Counted from the stretch's first letter, positions 44,578-53,613 are shown. The stretch is 64,000 nucleotides of DNA from Arsukibacterium tuosuense (GCA_945872065.1 CAMBYH010000002.1:35567-99566); one strand, 5' to 3'. Program-made: numbers and translations. Notes: generated from the letters alone by a model not told the origin.

Positions 44578-45708
44578 ATGGCGCATAGACACATTGCACT
44601 CCTTACACTCGTTGCTCTCGCGGCGGCTTACATCGGCGCTGCCGGAGCAGCGACACCGGAGGCTGACTTCGCGGCGCGGTGTGCTGCTCCGGGGGTGCTG
44701 AAGTGCGTGGGATTCGACACGCAGCTTGATGTGAACCGAGGCAAGACCGCGACGGCAGGCCCGGCAGACGACGTGCCGTCCCCTAACGCCGTCCCGAATA
44801 ACATCATCAACGGCAGCTACTACCCCGGCTGGGACACCACGGGACCGAAAGCCTCCGGTGCGGGGGCGCTGCGCCTGTCAACCAACCCAAATGCCGCGAA
44901 CGGTGCCCAGCAGTCGGGGTTCTGGAAGTTTGGGACTGACGGCAATGAGGCGTGGGGACAGTCTTTCGGGGCCAACACGGACTTCTGGGTGCAGTACCGG
45001 ACCTACTTCTCTCCCGAATACGCGGCGGTCAACTGGGCTGTGGCAGGCGGCGCGGGGAGCGGCGGGAACAAGAACTCCGTGATCTACGCCATCAAGTCGT
45101 GCGGAGACTTGGAAATCTCGACGCAGGACGTCTACGCTCAAGGCTACTTCGCCAACTACGCGAACTGCGGCGGGCAGAATATGTACCAGTGCCCAGTGGG
45201 GGTCGCTGGCAGCTCATGCCTAAGTTACAACACGGGCTACTTCGCCCAATTCGCGCAGGGGAGGCCCTTCGATAACCACATGTACACCTACGGGCCGAAC
45301 CTTGCGGACTTCTGGTGCGTCCGGGACCGGGAGACAGACTCTCTTTGCCCGTTCGTTGTGAACCGCTCTGGGGCGTGGTGGACCTTTACCTACCATGTGA
45401 CAGTCAAGGCTCCTGGGGTTCTGGGTAGTCGGGTCGAGACGTGGGTCAGTCGCGGCAATGGTGAGCCAAATCGCAAGATGACGGACTTTACCTTCCCGTG
45501 GAACTACGCCTCGGGAAATTCTTTCCGCAACATCATGTTAAGTCTGTACATGACGGACAAGCGGGCCACGGCCAGCAATCCGCTTACTCATGTGTGGTAC
45601 GACGAGCTGATCATCTCCACGCAGCAGATCGCTTTCCCCGGCGCGGTTCCGTCGGGCCCGCAGGACACGGTACCTCCAGCCCCTCCCTCGGGCCTGTTCG
45701 TGCAATAG
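44578..45708 (+). CDS. Secreted protein, possible concanavalin-like polysaccharide-binding or lyase fold
   Basis: 376 residues with a signal peptide cleaved near 24 (VALAAAYIGAAGA) and an AGAGGACA ribosome site. The mature chain is rich in aromatic residues, Gly and Asn. WVQYRTYFSPEY, WWTFTYHVTVKA, VETWVSRGNG and HVWYDELIIST resemble the strands of concanavalin-like lyase and glucanase folds. Several cysteines suggest disulfides. I cannot assign a family or a catalytic site. The C-terminus stops at DTVPPAPPSGLFVQ, which looks like the linker into a fibronectin-III domain that is absent. It shares the riboswitch transcript with the lipoprotein. Confidence 0.6.
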   Translation: MAHRHIALLTLVALAAAYIGAAGAATPEADFAARCAAPGVLKCVGFDTQLDVNRGKTATAGPADDVPSPNAVPNNIINGSYYPGWDTTGPKASGAGALRLSTNPNAANGAQQSGFWKFGTDGNEAWGQSFGANTDFWVQYRTYFSPEYAAVNWAVAGGAGSGGNKNSVIYAIKSCGDLEISTQDVYAQGYFANYANCGGQNMYQCPVGVAGSSCLSYNTGYFAQFAQGRPFDNHMYTYGPNLADFWCVRDRETDSLCPFVVNRSGAWWTFTYHVTVKAPGVLGSRVETWVSRGNGEPNRKMTDFTFPWNYASGNSFRNIMLSLYMTDKRATASNPLTHVWYDELIISTQQIAFPGAVPSGPQDTVPPAPPSGLFVQ

Positions 45709-45726
45709 CGAGTATCTCGGGCAACG

Positions 45727-46767
45727 TCAGGGCAGATTACGGACAATCTTTGGTCCGATGGTATTCGCGGCCCACAGCGGCAGTCTTTTCCACAGGCTGA
45801 TGACCAGCGCGAACTTGGGATTGGCGGGTGATAGCCCCGGCATTGCCTGTCCCGGGGCCAGCCAGTAGTGCCAGTACAGTTGCTGGGGCCTGGCGCCCCA
45901 CTGGGACTTGAACTTGTAGGTCCCCGCGTCCACGGAAGACCGGCCGAAGTCGAACTGGCGGACGCCTGATTCAATGGCGTCCTTCAGTACGCTCCAGTAG
46001 AGCTGCATGTTTACCCCCACGCGATTGAACTCCCGGAGTGAGGACGCCCAGGGAATCTCCAGCCGGTCACCGTGCCGCAGGGTGAAGCCGGCCGCAACGG
46101 GCTGACCTTGCAGATAGACCACCGCAAGCCGGGCTGTCGAGGGCAGACGTTCCGCGATGCTCCGGAACAGGGACTGGGCATAAACCGGGGTGCCCAGGTC
46201 CCGCATGTTCTGCGCAAAGACCCGGTAGAAGTCTGGTACCAGCTCGGCGCCACCGAAGCGAGTGGTCGCCCCTTCCCGCTCCGGCCGCTTGATCTGGGCG
46301 CGCAGCTTCGAACCAAGCGCTGTCCACTGCTCGTCGGGGGTGGGCGCCAGATCCAGTAGCATGGCTACCTTGTCGGTGCGCACAGGCCAGCCGGCCCGGG
46401 GCTGCTGCTCACGAAGCTCAACATGACTAACACCCAGACGCTCCGCAAGCCCAATGGCTGCGCCCAGCAATGCCCCATCGGCCTCCGGTCCATCAGACAG
46501 TAATCCCCCATAGTTGAAGAAAGGTAGCGAAACCAGGAAATCACCAAAAAGCATGCTCTTCAGGCGCACAAGGGGCAGTACACCACGCCAGACACCGGGG
46601 GCATCCCTGGCGGCCAGGTAGTAGACCTGGCAGCCGAACTCCCGGGTCATGATCTCCCGCCACTGCCAGGCGTGGTAGACAGACGACGACGGGTGGGCAG
46701 CTACAAATGCGTCCCATTGGGACGCGCCGTCGGAGCCAACTTCAGACACGTGCATGGAACCAGGCAT
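45727..46767 (-). CDS. FemAB-like protein, PEP-CTERM/XrtA-associated
   Basis: 346 residues from the ATG at 46767, eight bases after the deacetylase stop. It has a GNAT/FemAB-type fold with HPSSSVYHAWQWREIM near the N-terminus, LPFFNYGGLLSDG, SKLRAQIKRPEREG, VAAGFTLRHGDRLEIPW and FDFGRSSVDAGTYKFKSQWGA. The last is a hallmark of the FemAB-like proteins in exosortase-A EPS loci. The substrate is unknown; the family transfers aminoacyl or acyl groups. It is the last gene of the operon that begins at 52158. Confidence 0.9.
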   Translation of the reverse strand: MPGSMHVSEVGSDGASQWDAFVAAHPSSSVYHAWQWREIMTREFGCQVYYLAARDAPGVWRGVLPLVRLKSMLFGDFLVSLPFFNYGGLLSDGPEADGALLGAAIGLAERLGVSHVELREQQPRAGWPVRTDKVAMLLDLAPTPDEQWTALGSKLRAQIKRPEREGATTRFGGAELVPDFYRVFAQNMRDLGTPVYAQSLFRSIAERLPSTARLAVVYLQGQPVAAGFTLRHGDRLEIPWASSLREFNRVGVNMQLYWSVLKDAIESGVRQFDFGRSSVDAGTYKFKSQWGARPQQLYWHYWLAPGQAMPGLSPANPKFALVISLWKRLPLWAANTIGPKIVRNLP

Positions 46768-46774
46768 AGTCGAC

Positions 46775-47590
46775 TCAGGCGAGACCAAGCACGCGATCAA
46801 ACCTGTCCCAGGAAAACTCACACAACAGCCTGTCCAGGCGACCCTCAGTCTTGTGCAGATTGTTGTAGTGCCGGAAGCGCGACTTCCAGGAGGCGCCCTG
46901 GATGCGGGGCTGGTCCGGATCGACTTCCCACGGGTGCAGGTAAAAATAGCAGGGATGACCGTCACCGTTCACCCGCCGCATCGCCCAGCGGAACAGGCCG
47001 TAGGGCAACAGTCGGAAGTATCCACCACCGCCGCAGGGTAGCCGCTGGCCGGCCATCTCAAGGGTCGTAATGGGGCACTCGGTCAGGCTGGTTCCCTCGG
47101 GCCTGAAATTGAACCGGGGAGCATCCGGAAAACCGTAGATGTCGTGCCGGACAGGATTCACGCTGGAAGAGTAACGGTACCCCGCCCGGTCGAGTTCCTC
47201 AAATGCCCACTGGTTGCGCTTCACGATCGAGAAGCTTGCCGCCCGGTAGCCGAGCACCGCCTTGCCCGAAGTGTCTTCGAGGATCGCCTTGCTGCGCCGG
47301 ACGTCCTCAGCGAACTCCACACGGGTCTGTCGGAACGCCGGTATGTGCCGGCAGCCGTGGCTCCCGAGTTCGTGGCCTGCCGCGACAATCCGTCGGATCA
47401 AGGCCGGGTGCTGTTCCGCCACGCAACCAAGGGTAAAGAAGGTGGCCTGCACCCCGCGCCTGTTGAACAGCGCTAGCAGACGTTCGGTATTGGATACCAC
47501 CCGGGAGGAGTGCCGGTGCCAGTCAGTGCTCTGAATCTGCTGGTCAAAGGCGGCGACGTGGAAATGCTCCTCCACATCCACCGACATCAC
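46775..47590 (-). CDS. XrtA-associated polysaccharide deacetylase
   Basis: 271-residue NodB-domain protein. Metal and catalytic residues are in MSVDVEEHFHVAAF (DVE) and HELGSHGCRHIPAF (HxxxH). YRAASFSIVKRNQWAF and CGGGGYFRLLPYGLF are typical of exosortase-A locus deacetylases. Starts GTG 47590 and ATG 47587 are adjacent, without a clear ribosome site. The in-frame residues just upstream (IVNV) also look like the family's N-terminus, so the true start is uncertain. It is cytosolic by appearance and would deacetylate HexNAc residues of EPS or its precursor. Confidence 0.9.
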   Translation of the reverse strand: MMSVDVEEHFHVAAFDQQIQSTDWHRHSSRVVSNTERLLALFNRRGVQATFFTLGCVAEQHPALIRRIVAAGHELGSHGCRHIPAFRQTRVEFAEDVRRSKAILEDTSGKAVLGYRAASFSIVKRNQWAFEELDRAGYRYSSSVNPVRHDIYGFPDAPRFNFRPEGTSLTECPITTLEMAGQRLPCGGGGYFRLLPYGLFRWAMRRVNGDGHPCYFYLHPWEVDPDQPRIQGASWKSRFRHYNNLHKTEGRLDRLLCEFSWDRFDRVLGLA

Positions 47591-47613
47591 ATTGACGATG
47601 GGGGCCGCAGTAC

Positions 47614-49143
47614 TCAGAACGACCGGCCGACTGTCACGCCGACCTGACTCTCGCTGTAGTTATTGTCGTCATCAGATGAGCCCTTGATCTGATCGTGGGC
47701 CACCCACCCCGTGAGCAAGGTGCGCAGACCAAGCTGGTAAGTACAGCTCAGCCTGCCCCAAAGTTGAGTATCCGAGTCAGCTGCGGGCGTATCCTTGTTG
47801 AAGTCCCGGTTCGCGAAGTATGCGTCCAGAATCAGATTTGTTCGGGCTCCCAGCTGATAGACCCAGCGCGCACTGGCGCCGGCCTGCACGTTGTCGCCAG
47901 GATTGCTCACTCCCTCCTGGGGAATATTGATGGTCTTGTCGTAGAACACGTTGAACGCCACCGTGTTCCGATTGAAAGATCGGGACACTGCCACACCTCC
48001 GCTCTTCTGCAGAAAGTAGAAGCCCGTGCCGGGGGCAACCAGGTCGGGCGGCAGTTCAGGACCTGGCGGCGGCGGCGGCTCTCCCGAGTCGGCCGCAGGA
48101 AACGCCAGTGAATCATCGATGCCTTCCGTGGTTTCGGGCTCTTCTGAATAGAAAGCCCGAATGAAGTCTGCCGGGCTGTTGCCATACCGGTACTCAAAGC
48201 TGCCTGCCCAGGTCGAGCCAAAAGAGCGCCGCCCACCGGAAGCCTCGAAGGCCGAGCGGGCCGTTGTCCGCCGTACACCAACGGCCCAGATGCCATCCTT
48301 CAACGCTGCGTTACTCGGATCATTGATATCACTCTCCATGCCGCCAGTGGCGAAGGGGGCCCACCCGCCTGCCAGGTTGAGGAACAGTGAGACATCCACC
48401 AACTGATCCTTCGCGTCGGGGGACGTCTCATACTCGAAGGCTTCATACGCATGACGCAAAGACCAGCTCAGTCCGCGGTCTTTCAGGGGGCCGTCCCAGA
48501 CGGTCTCGATTGTCTGGTAGTCCGTGTCCTGCAGTGCCTCGTCGGAATAGTCCACATGACCGGCAGCGGTCGTGATAACCAGGGAACTGCCCAGAATGCC
48601 CTGGTGCCACTCCGGACCGAACTGGTACTGGGTGGCATTGGTGCGATTGCCGATCTGGGCAATATTATTGAACGTGAAGGGCTGGGCCGGGTCCACCGGG
48701 ACCTGCTCTGTGCCGGCAGCAGAGTTGAGGAAGAGATGCTCCTCCAGCAATTCCAGGTCCAGACTCACCGTGCCCTGGCTGTAGAACTCGGAACTCTGCG
48801 GTGACGGATCCTGATAGTAACTGTCAGGCTGATTGGGATAGTAGAGTGCCTGCAGCAGATAATCGAGGCGAAAATCGTAGCGCAACCCGGTCGATGCGAT
48901 TGCGATGCTGGGCTCAGCAATCAAGACGAAGCCGCCATCTTCCTCGCCAGCCGGTGCGAGGGTGATGTTATTGGTATAGACGGAGCCCAGGGTAAGTTGG
49001 CCCGTGACTTCAACGGCCTGAGCCGGTGCCGCAACCAGGAGCATCGTCGCTGCCACCCGGGCAATTCCGGTTGCCCACGGAAGATGGCGCCGTCCCGACG
49101 GGATGGCAAGGGCAGCTTGCGGCTCAGTCTTCTGCGGAGACAT
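47614..49143 (-). CDS. PEP-CTERM/XrtA-associated outer-membrane beta-barrel protein
   Basis: 509 residues from the ATG at 49143; an in-frame ATG at 49164 lies inside the kinase gene. The signal peptide ends near VAAPAQA, followed by GQLTLGSVYTNNITLAP, a start common to this uncharacterised family. Strand-turn repeats continue to the terminal SQVGVTVGRSF, whose final Phe suits a barrel insertion signal. A Pro-rich stretch (GEPPPPPGPELPPD) forms a loop near residue 375. In XrtA loci it is thought to serve in EPS secretion. It overlaps the kinase gene by 20 bases. Confidence 0.86.
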   Translation of the reverse strand: MSPQKTEPQAALAIPSGRRHLPWATGIARVAATMLLVAAPAQAVEVTGQLTLGSVYTNNITLAPAGEEDGGFVLIAEPSIAIASTGLRYDFRLDYLLQALYYPNQPDSYYQDPSPQSSEFYSQGTVSLDLELLEEHLFLNSAAGTEQVPVDPAQPFTFNNIAQIGNRTNATQYQFGPEWHQGILGSSLVITTAAGHVDYSDEALQDTDYQTIETVWDGPLKDRGLSWSLRHAYEAFEYETSPDAKDQLVDVSLFLNLAGGWAPFATGGMESDINDPSNAALKDGIWAVGVRRTTARSAFEASGGRRSFGSTWAGSFEYRYGNSPADFIRAFYSEEPETTEGIDDSLAFPAADSGEPPPPPGPELPPDLVAPGTGFYFLQKSGGVAVSRSFNRNTVAFNVFYDKTINIPQEGVSNPGDNVQAGASARWVYQLGARTNLILDAYFANRDFNKDTPAADSDTQLWGRLSCTYQLGLRTLLTGWVAHDQIKGSSDDDNNYSESQVGVTVGRSF

Positions 49144-49978
49144 CGTAACTGTAGTACCCGCCATGGCTCATGGACATCAGACGCGCCCGGGGAATCTTGT
49201 TCAGTACCAGACCGATGGGCTTGTCCCGATTGAGCAGCTCCAGCGCCTGGGATATTGACTCGCGGGACGTCTCGCCAGCCACCACGGCCACGAGTATCTG
49301 GCCAACGATAGCTGAGATGGCGCCGGCATTCGGCGTGCCGAGCAACGGGGGACAATCGAGCACTATCAGGCGATCACGGTTCTCATCGGCCAGTCGATGA
49401 ACCAGGTCGCGCGCCCGATTACTGGTGAGCAACTCCAGAGAATCATCGAAACGACGACCCGCCGGAACAAACTCCAGACCTGGAACGTCACTGGGATGTA
49501 TGCAGGCGTCCAAAGGCAAACTGGGGTCCTGAAGTACATCGAAGAAACCAGGCAGGCCATGCAGGCCAAGGGCGCGACTGATAGTTGCCCTGGTGTCATC
49601 GGCATCGATGAGCAAGGTGCTGCGATCCTTCTCCATAGCAAGGGCCATGGCCAGGTTGGCCGACAGGAACGTCTTTCCGGCTCCGGGCAGGGGGCTCGTG
49701 ATCATCACGACATTCGCCCGGGCATCTGCGACGGGCCCCAAGGCGCACTGCAGGACCGAGCGCTTGAGGTGGCGCAACTCGGACCGGGACACCGGATCCC
49801 CCGACTCTATCTGCAGAAAGCCACTGGCGAGCAACGGCGCAAACGCTGCCACAGTCGAAGGCCGCTGGATGACCGGTCGCGCTGGAGCAGTAGACTGCCC
49901 GGTAGCACCCACTCCCGCGGTCTGAGCCTCCGCACGACGCTCGCTTTGGGTCTGAACGGCTTTCTGGATGATGCTCAT
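49124..49978 (-). CDS. XrtA-associated tyrosine autokinase (CpsD/Wzc-C type)
   Basis: 284-residue BY-kinase cytosolic domain. Walker A is SPLPGAGKTFLSANLA, Walker A' TLLIDADDTRATIS, and Walker B RLIVLDCPPLLG. The tail GGYYSYDVSAED carries three tyrosines (YY and Y), short for a phosphorylation cluster. It works with the separate chain-length protein encoded nine bases upstream. The cycle of phosphorylation sets polymer length and export. The N-terminal 60 residues are low-complexity linker. Confidence 0.92.
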   Translation of the reverse strand: MSIIQKAVQTQSERRAEAQTAGVGATGQSTAPARPVIQRPSTVAAFAPLLASGFLQIESGDPVSRSELRHLKRSVLQCALGPVADARANVVMITSPLPGAGKTFLSANLAMALAMEKDRSTLLIDADDTRATISRALGLHGLPGFFDVLQDPSLPLDACIHPSDVPGLEFVPAGRRFDDSLELLTSNRARDLVHRLADENRDRLIVLDCPPLLGTPNAGAISAIVGQILVAVVAGETSRESISQALELLNRDKPIGLVLNKIPRARLMSMSHGGYYSYDVSAED

Positions 49979-49986
49979 GAAGGATC

Positions 49987-51498
49987 TCAGGCTGGCGCGA
50001 TGCCGGCCATACCGACTACCAGCAGGACGAGAAACGATACCAGCAGGCCAGAAGCAATCCAGGCAAAGGCCAGGTCGCGACGATTTATGGGCTCGGCCCG
50101 GGTCATGCTCACTGAACCGAAGGTAGGCAGTCCCGTGGCCGCCCTCAGCCTTCGCCCAGAGTAGAAAACCCGATTGTGCTGATTCAGGAGAAACGCAACA
50201 CCGAGACCTGCTAACAGGGCCGCTGCCAGAACTGCAGAGTACAGCAAGAGCCGATTCGGAGACGTCGGAAACAGCGGCACTCGCGGCGGCTCAATGACCT
50301 CGAACGTCGCTTTCTCCTCGTCGGCCTGGACACTCTCTGAGAGGCGGGCAGATTCAAGACGCTCGACCAGAGCATCATACTGGGCCTTCACGATGTCGTA
50401 GTCGCGATTGAGCCGATTCAACTGCGCTTCCACCTCTGGAATGGTGTCCACCGACCGCCGCAGGCTGGCAACCGTGGCCTGCCGCTGGGTGAGCTGGGAT
50501 CGCAGGCTGGCCAACTCCACTTCAGTGGCGCTCAATGACGCACGCATCTGCTGATAGACCGGATCCATCCGCGTCGTTGACGAAGGGGCGTTACCTACCC
50601 TCAGCAACTCCTGGTCACGGATCTTGTACAAGTCTGCGAGTGTCTCCTTGACCCGCACCACGTCCGGGTGCTTGTCCATGAGCTTGATACGGAGTTCGGC
50701 CAGCTGTGCTTCAAGTGTCGTGATGGTGCCCTCGACGGAAGTGCGGGGGACGCCAATGACCGGATCCTGATTATTCACCTGCCGCAACAACTCGGCGCGG
50801 CGCTCTTCCAGGGACCGGACGTCAAGCTGCGTCCGCTTTAGTTCCGCATCGGCAGTGCTGAGACGCGCGAAATAATCCCCACCCTCCCCCGGCATCAGCC
50901 CGACGTTTTTCTTCTTGAACGCTGCCAGCAGAGACTCAGCTTCTTCGAGGCGCTTCTCATTCATCTTGATCTGCTGGGTCAGAAACTGCTGGGCCTGGGC
51001 AAAGTTGGTCCGGTCCTTGTCCAGCGAGTTCCCCACGAAACTCTTCAGAAGGACCTGAACGACCGCCTGGGCCATCACGGGATCATGGTCGCGATAGGAG
51101 ATAACGAAAATGTCCTGGCGGGGCATTTTCGCGATGCTGACCTTCTGCCTCAGCGTGATCAGCAACTGCTCCTTCTCCTCAGGCGTCACAGCCCCGGCGG
51201 CGAGCCCGCTCTCCGCTGCGACGAGCTTGAGCTGAGGCTGACTGAGCAGTGCCTCGGTAACCAGGGCTACGTCGCTCAGGGTGTCAGAGTTGACGGTCAA
51301 TTCCCGAAGCAGTGGCTTTAGCATGGTCTCCGTGTCAACGAAGACCCGGGCGCTGGCGTCGTACTGGTTTGGCAGCAGGAGCACCGCAACCCAGCCGATC
51401 GCAGCGAGGACCCAGGTGGCCGCCAGCGCAATCCAGCGATAGCGCCACATGCCAAAGACCTCTTCGACGAGGTCCGAGGTGAGCTGCCGAATGTCCAT
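49987..51498 (-). CDS. XrtA-associated polysaccharide chain-length determinant (Wzz/GNVR type)
   Basis: 503-residue inner-membrane protein with membrane segments near 20-40 (WIALAATWVLAAIGWVAVLLL) and at the C-terminus. A Wzz domain and a long periplasmic coiled coil (about 170-400) lie between them, and PRVPLFPTSPNRLLLYSAVLAA leads to the second-last segment. A further segment follows FGSVSMTRAEPINRRD near the end. It controls polymer length with the tyrosine kinase. The start ATG is 27 bases after the export gene stop. Confidence 0.92.
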   Translation of the reverse strand: MDIRQLTSDLVEEVFGMWRYRWIALAATWVLAAIGWVAVLLLPNQYDASARVFVDTETMLKPLLRELTVNSDTLSDVALVTEALLSQPQLKLVAAESGLAAGAVTPEEKEQLLITLRQKVSIAKMPRQDIFVISYRDHDPVMAQAVVQVLLKSFVGNSLDKDRTNFAQAQQFLTQQIKMNEKRLEEAESLLAAFKKKNVGLMPGEGGDYFARLSTADAELKRTQLDVRSLEERRAELLRQVNNQDPVIGVPRTSVEGTITTLEAQLAELRIKLMDKHPDVVRVKETLADLYKIRDQELLRVGNAPSSTTRMDPVYQQMRASLSATEVELASLRSQLTQRQATVASLRRSVDTIPEVEAQLNRLNRDYDIVKAQYDALVERLESARLSESVQADEEKATFEVIEPPRVPLFPTSPNRLLLYSAVLAAALLAGLGVAFLLNQHNRVFYSGRRLRAATGLPTFGSVSMTRAEPINRRDLAFAWIASGLLVSFLVLLVVGMAGIAPA

Positions 51499-51525
51499 GG
51501 CCGATGAGCCCTCGGGATCCGTTCG

Positions 51526-52158
51526 TTAGAGCCAGGACTCGGGAATGATCAGGACGTCGCCAGGCTGCATCGGAACGTTTCTCGACGTATCGCCGTCATT
51601 GAGCAGGTCCTGAATCCGCACGGGGATCTCCTGCTCCTGGCTGCCACTACGCCGGATGATCTTGGCGCGATTGCCCGCCGCGTTGGGGGAAAGTCCACCG
51701 ACCTGAATGATTACATCGAGCAGGGTCATGTCCTGGCGAAACGGTATTGCCTGGGGCTGCACGGCCTGACCCACGACCCGCACCTGATTGCCGAATGTAC
51801 CAATGAAACTCGTCACGATCACGTTGACCGTCGGCTCACGAATGTACTGGCCGATCTGGACTTCCAGATCTCTGGAAAGCTGTGTGGGGGTCTTACCGAC
51901 GGCCACCACATCCTCGACCAGCGGGGTGGACACCCGACCATCGGGACGCACTGGAATCGTCACGGAGACCTCCGGGTGCTGCCAGACAAAGATCTGCAGG
52001 GTGTCGCCCGGGCCGATCACATACTCGCTCTGGGGCATGGCTGGTTCCTCAGCCATCAACGTCCTGGAGGTGCCCGAGGACTGACAGCCCGCCAGACCGA
52101 AGCCGACGAGACAAGCACCTACCATGAGCCGCGGACCAGTTGTGAAACGTGCGTTCAT
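51526..52158 (-). CDS. XrtA-associated polysaccharide export lipoprotein (second export module)
   Basis: 210 residues with lipobox FGLAGCQSS (cysteine near 25). The Poly_export domain reads YVIGPGDTLQIFVWQHPEVSV and VRPDGRVSTPLVEDV, and an SLBB region has NQVRVVGQAVQPQAIPF and LLDVIIQVGGL. It forms the outer-membrane export channel. It heads the operon export-chain length-kinase-barrel-deacetylase-FemAB (52158 to 45727), the standard exosortase-A order. GGGAGGGG is the ribosome site. Confidence 0.93.
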   Translation of the reverse strand: MNARFTTGPRLMVGACLVGFGLAGCQSSGTSRTLMAEEPAMPQSEYVIGPGDTLQIFVWQHPEVSVTIPVRPDGRVSTPLVEDVVAVGKTPTQLSRDLEVQIGQYIREPTVNVIVTSFIGTFGNQVRVVGQAVQPQAIPFRQDMTLLDVIIQVGGLSPNAAGNRAKIIRRSGSQEQEIPVRIQDLLNDGDTSRNVPMQPGDVLIIPESWL

Positions 52159-52200
52159 TCAAGTTCCCCTCCCAAGGTTCAGAATCCTAACGAAGTCGGG

Positions 52201-52206
52201 ATTATA
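52201..52206 (-). promoter_or_regulatory. Possible sigma-70 -10 box of the main EPS operon
   Basis: The minus strand reads TATAAT in GGTCTATAATCC, about 43 bases before the export lipoprotein ATG. A CTGACA lies 12 bases upstream, too close for a normal -35 box, so the promoter is incomplete as read. Confidence 0.35.
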
Positions 52207-52254
52207 GACCTAAGGAGTTGTCAGAAAATTCCGGAGTGAATAGAGGCTGCAATG

Positions 52255-52270
52255 TGCCAGCTACAGGCCA
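52255..52270 (-). promoter_or_regulatory. Candidate sigma-54 promoter of the main EPS operon
   Basis: On the minus strand TGGCCTGTAGCTGGCA matches nine of twelve fixed positions of the -24/-12 consensus with correct spacing. Transcription would start near 52244, giving an 86-base leader. PrsR would be the activator (inference). Confidence 0.35.
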
Positions 52271-52463
52271 CTCGATGCCGCCGAGGACGTCGCAGTCTGC
52301 GTCTGCGGATTGCTGGATCATCTGCCGGGACGTGCCGGTGGGCTGAGCCTAACCACCTGACCGCGGACTTTCTGTGACACAGGTCCTTCAGAGTCGAGGG
52401 ACTGGACGGACCAAACCGGGCAAGATACCGGCTTCTTCAGTCAGGCGAAGCCCGCGGACCGTC

Positions 52464-53588
52464 ATGCCAGCGCCCCTCATTGCGCACATCGTTCACCGGT
52501 TGGATTACGGTGGACTTGAGAATGGTATTATTAATATAATCAATGGCTTAAGCGACTCTTCTTACAAACATGTCATCATCAGTATGACCGGTGCCACAGA
52601 CTTCCGGCAGCGCATCAGGCGCCCGGATGTGGCGATCCACGAGCTGCACAAGGCGTCGGGGAAGGATCCGGCCGCCTACCTGCGCCTGTGGCGGCTCCTT
52701 CGCGAGCTTCGACCGGCAATCGTCCACACCCGCAATACCGGGGTGATCGACTGCCAGGTTATCGCGCTGCTGGCCGGCGTACCCCGACGGATCCACGGCT
52801 ATCACGGCTGGGACATGGACGACCTGACGGGTGACTCACCCCGGCGAAATCTCCTTCGCCGACTCTGCGACCCCTTCGTCCACCGCTACGTCGTCGTCTC
52901 CCGGCAGATCAGGGCCTGGCTGACCAGTACGGTCGGGGTGGCCAGCACCCGAGTGACCAACATTTGCAACGGCGTGGATACGGACCGCTTCTACCCCGCG
53001 CAACCCGATCGAGGGCGCAGTCGCCCCGTCGTCATAGGAACCGTCGGCCGACTGCAGACCGTGAAGAACCAGATCCTCCTGGTGCGCGCCTGCGGGCAGC
53101 TACTGCGGAACGCCCCGGACCTGGCCGGGGCCTGGCAACTCCGCATCGTGGGCGATGGTCCCCAGCGCCTGGCGCTCGAGGCCGCCATGACAGCGGAGGG
53201 CCTGGAAGGAACAGGAAGCATCACCGGCTGGACAGACGATGTACCAGCCGTACTGCGGGGCCTGGACATCTACGTCCTGCCTTCCCTGAACGAAGGGATT
53301 TCCAACACTATTCTCGAGGCGATGGCCAGTGGCCTGCCGGTTATTGCCACTGACGTGGGCGGCAATCCCGAACTGGTCACTGATAACGAGACCGGGTTCC
53401 TGATTCCGAGCAATGACCCCGAAGGACTTGCCGAACGGCTGCTACGCTATCTCAGGTCACCAGGACTGGCTCAGGGCCATGGACTGGCGGCCCGGTCACG
53501 GGTGGAACGCGAGTTCAGCATCCAGCGCATGCTGATCGACTATGACCGGATGTATCGCGACGAACTTTCGTCACGTCATCTCCTGTAG
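52464..53588 (+). CDS. GT4 glycosyltransferase, PEP-CTERM/EpsH1-associated Stp2 type
   Basis: 374 residues from the ATG at 52464; an upstream GTG at 52374 adds a basic low-complexity lead. LIAHIVHRLDYGGLENGIINII is the Stp2-like start. YHGWDMDDLTGDS, NICNGVDTDRFYP and GTVGRLQTVKNQ follow. The donor site is LPSLNEGISNTILEAMASGLP, with the E-x7-E glutamates. The stop TAG lies inside a REP-like element, and the amidotransferase gene follows 25 bases later. Confidence 0.9.
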   Translation: MPAPLIAHIVHRLDYGGLENGIINIINGLSDSSYKHVIISMTGATDFRQRIRRPDVAIHELHKASGKDPAAYLRLWRLLRELRPAIVHTRNTGVIDCQVIALLAGVPRRIHGYHGWDMDDLTGDSPRRNLLRRLCDPFVHRYVVVSRQIRAWLTSTVGVASTRVTNICNGVDTDRFYPAQPDRGRSRPVVIGTVGRLQTVKNQILLVRACGQLLRNAPDLAGAWQLRIVGDGPQRLALEAAMTAEGLEGTGSITGWTDDVPAVLRGLDIYVLPSLNEGISNTILEAMASGLPVIATDVGGNPELVTDNETGFLIPSNDPEGLAERLLRYLRSPGLAQGHGLAARSRVEREFSIQRMLIDYDRMYRDELSSRHLL

Positions 53589-53607
53589 GAGCGCGCCAGA
53601 GGCGCGA
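53582..53607 (+). repeat. REP-like hairpin element, copy 1
   Basis: The sequence CCTGTAGGAGCGCGCC-AGA-GGCGCGA has a CGCGCC/GGCGCG stem and the tetranucleotide-like head GTAG common to REP elements. Its TAG is the stop codon of the glycosyltransferase. It fills the space before the next start codon and includes the only purine-rich stretch (AGAGG) that could bind the ribosome. Confidence 0.6.
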
Positions 53608-53613
53608 CACGCC

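Noticed and set aside
52244..52262. TGGCAC-A-TTGCA as a sigma-54 promoter
   Set aside because: Both half-sites are excellent, but only one base lies between them instead of about five, so the spacing cannot work.
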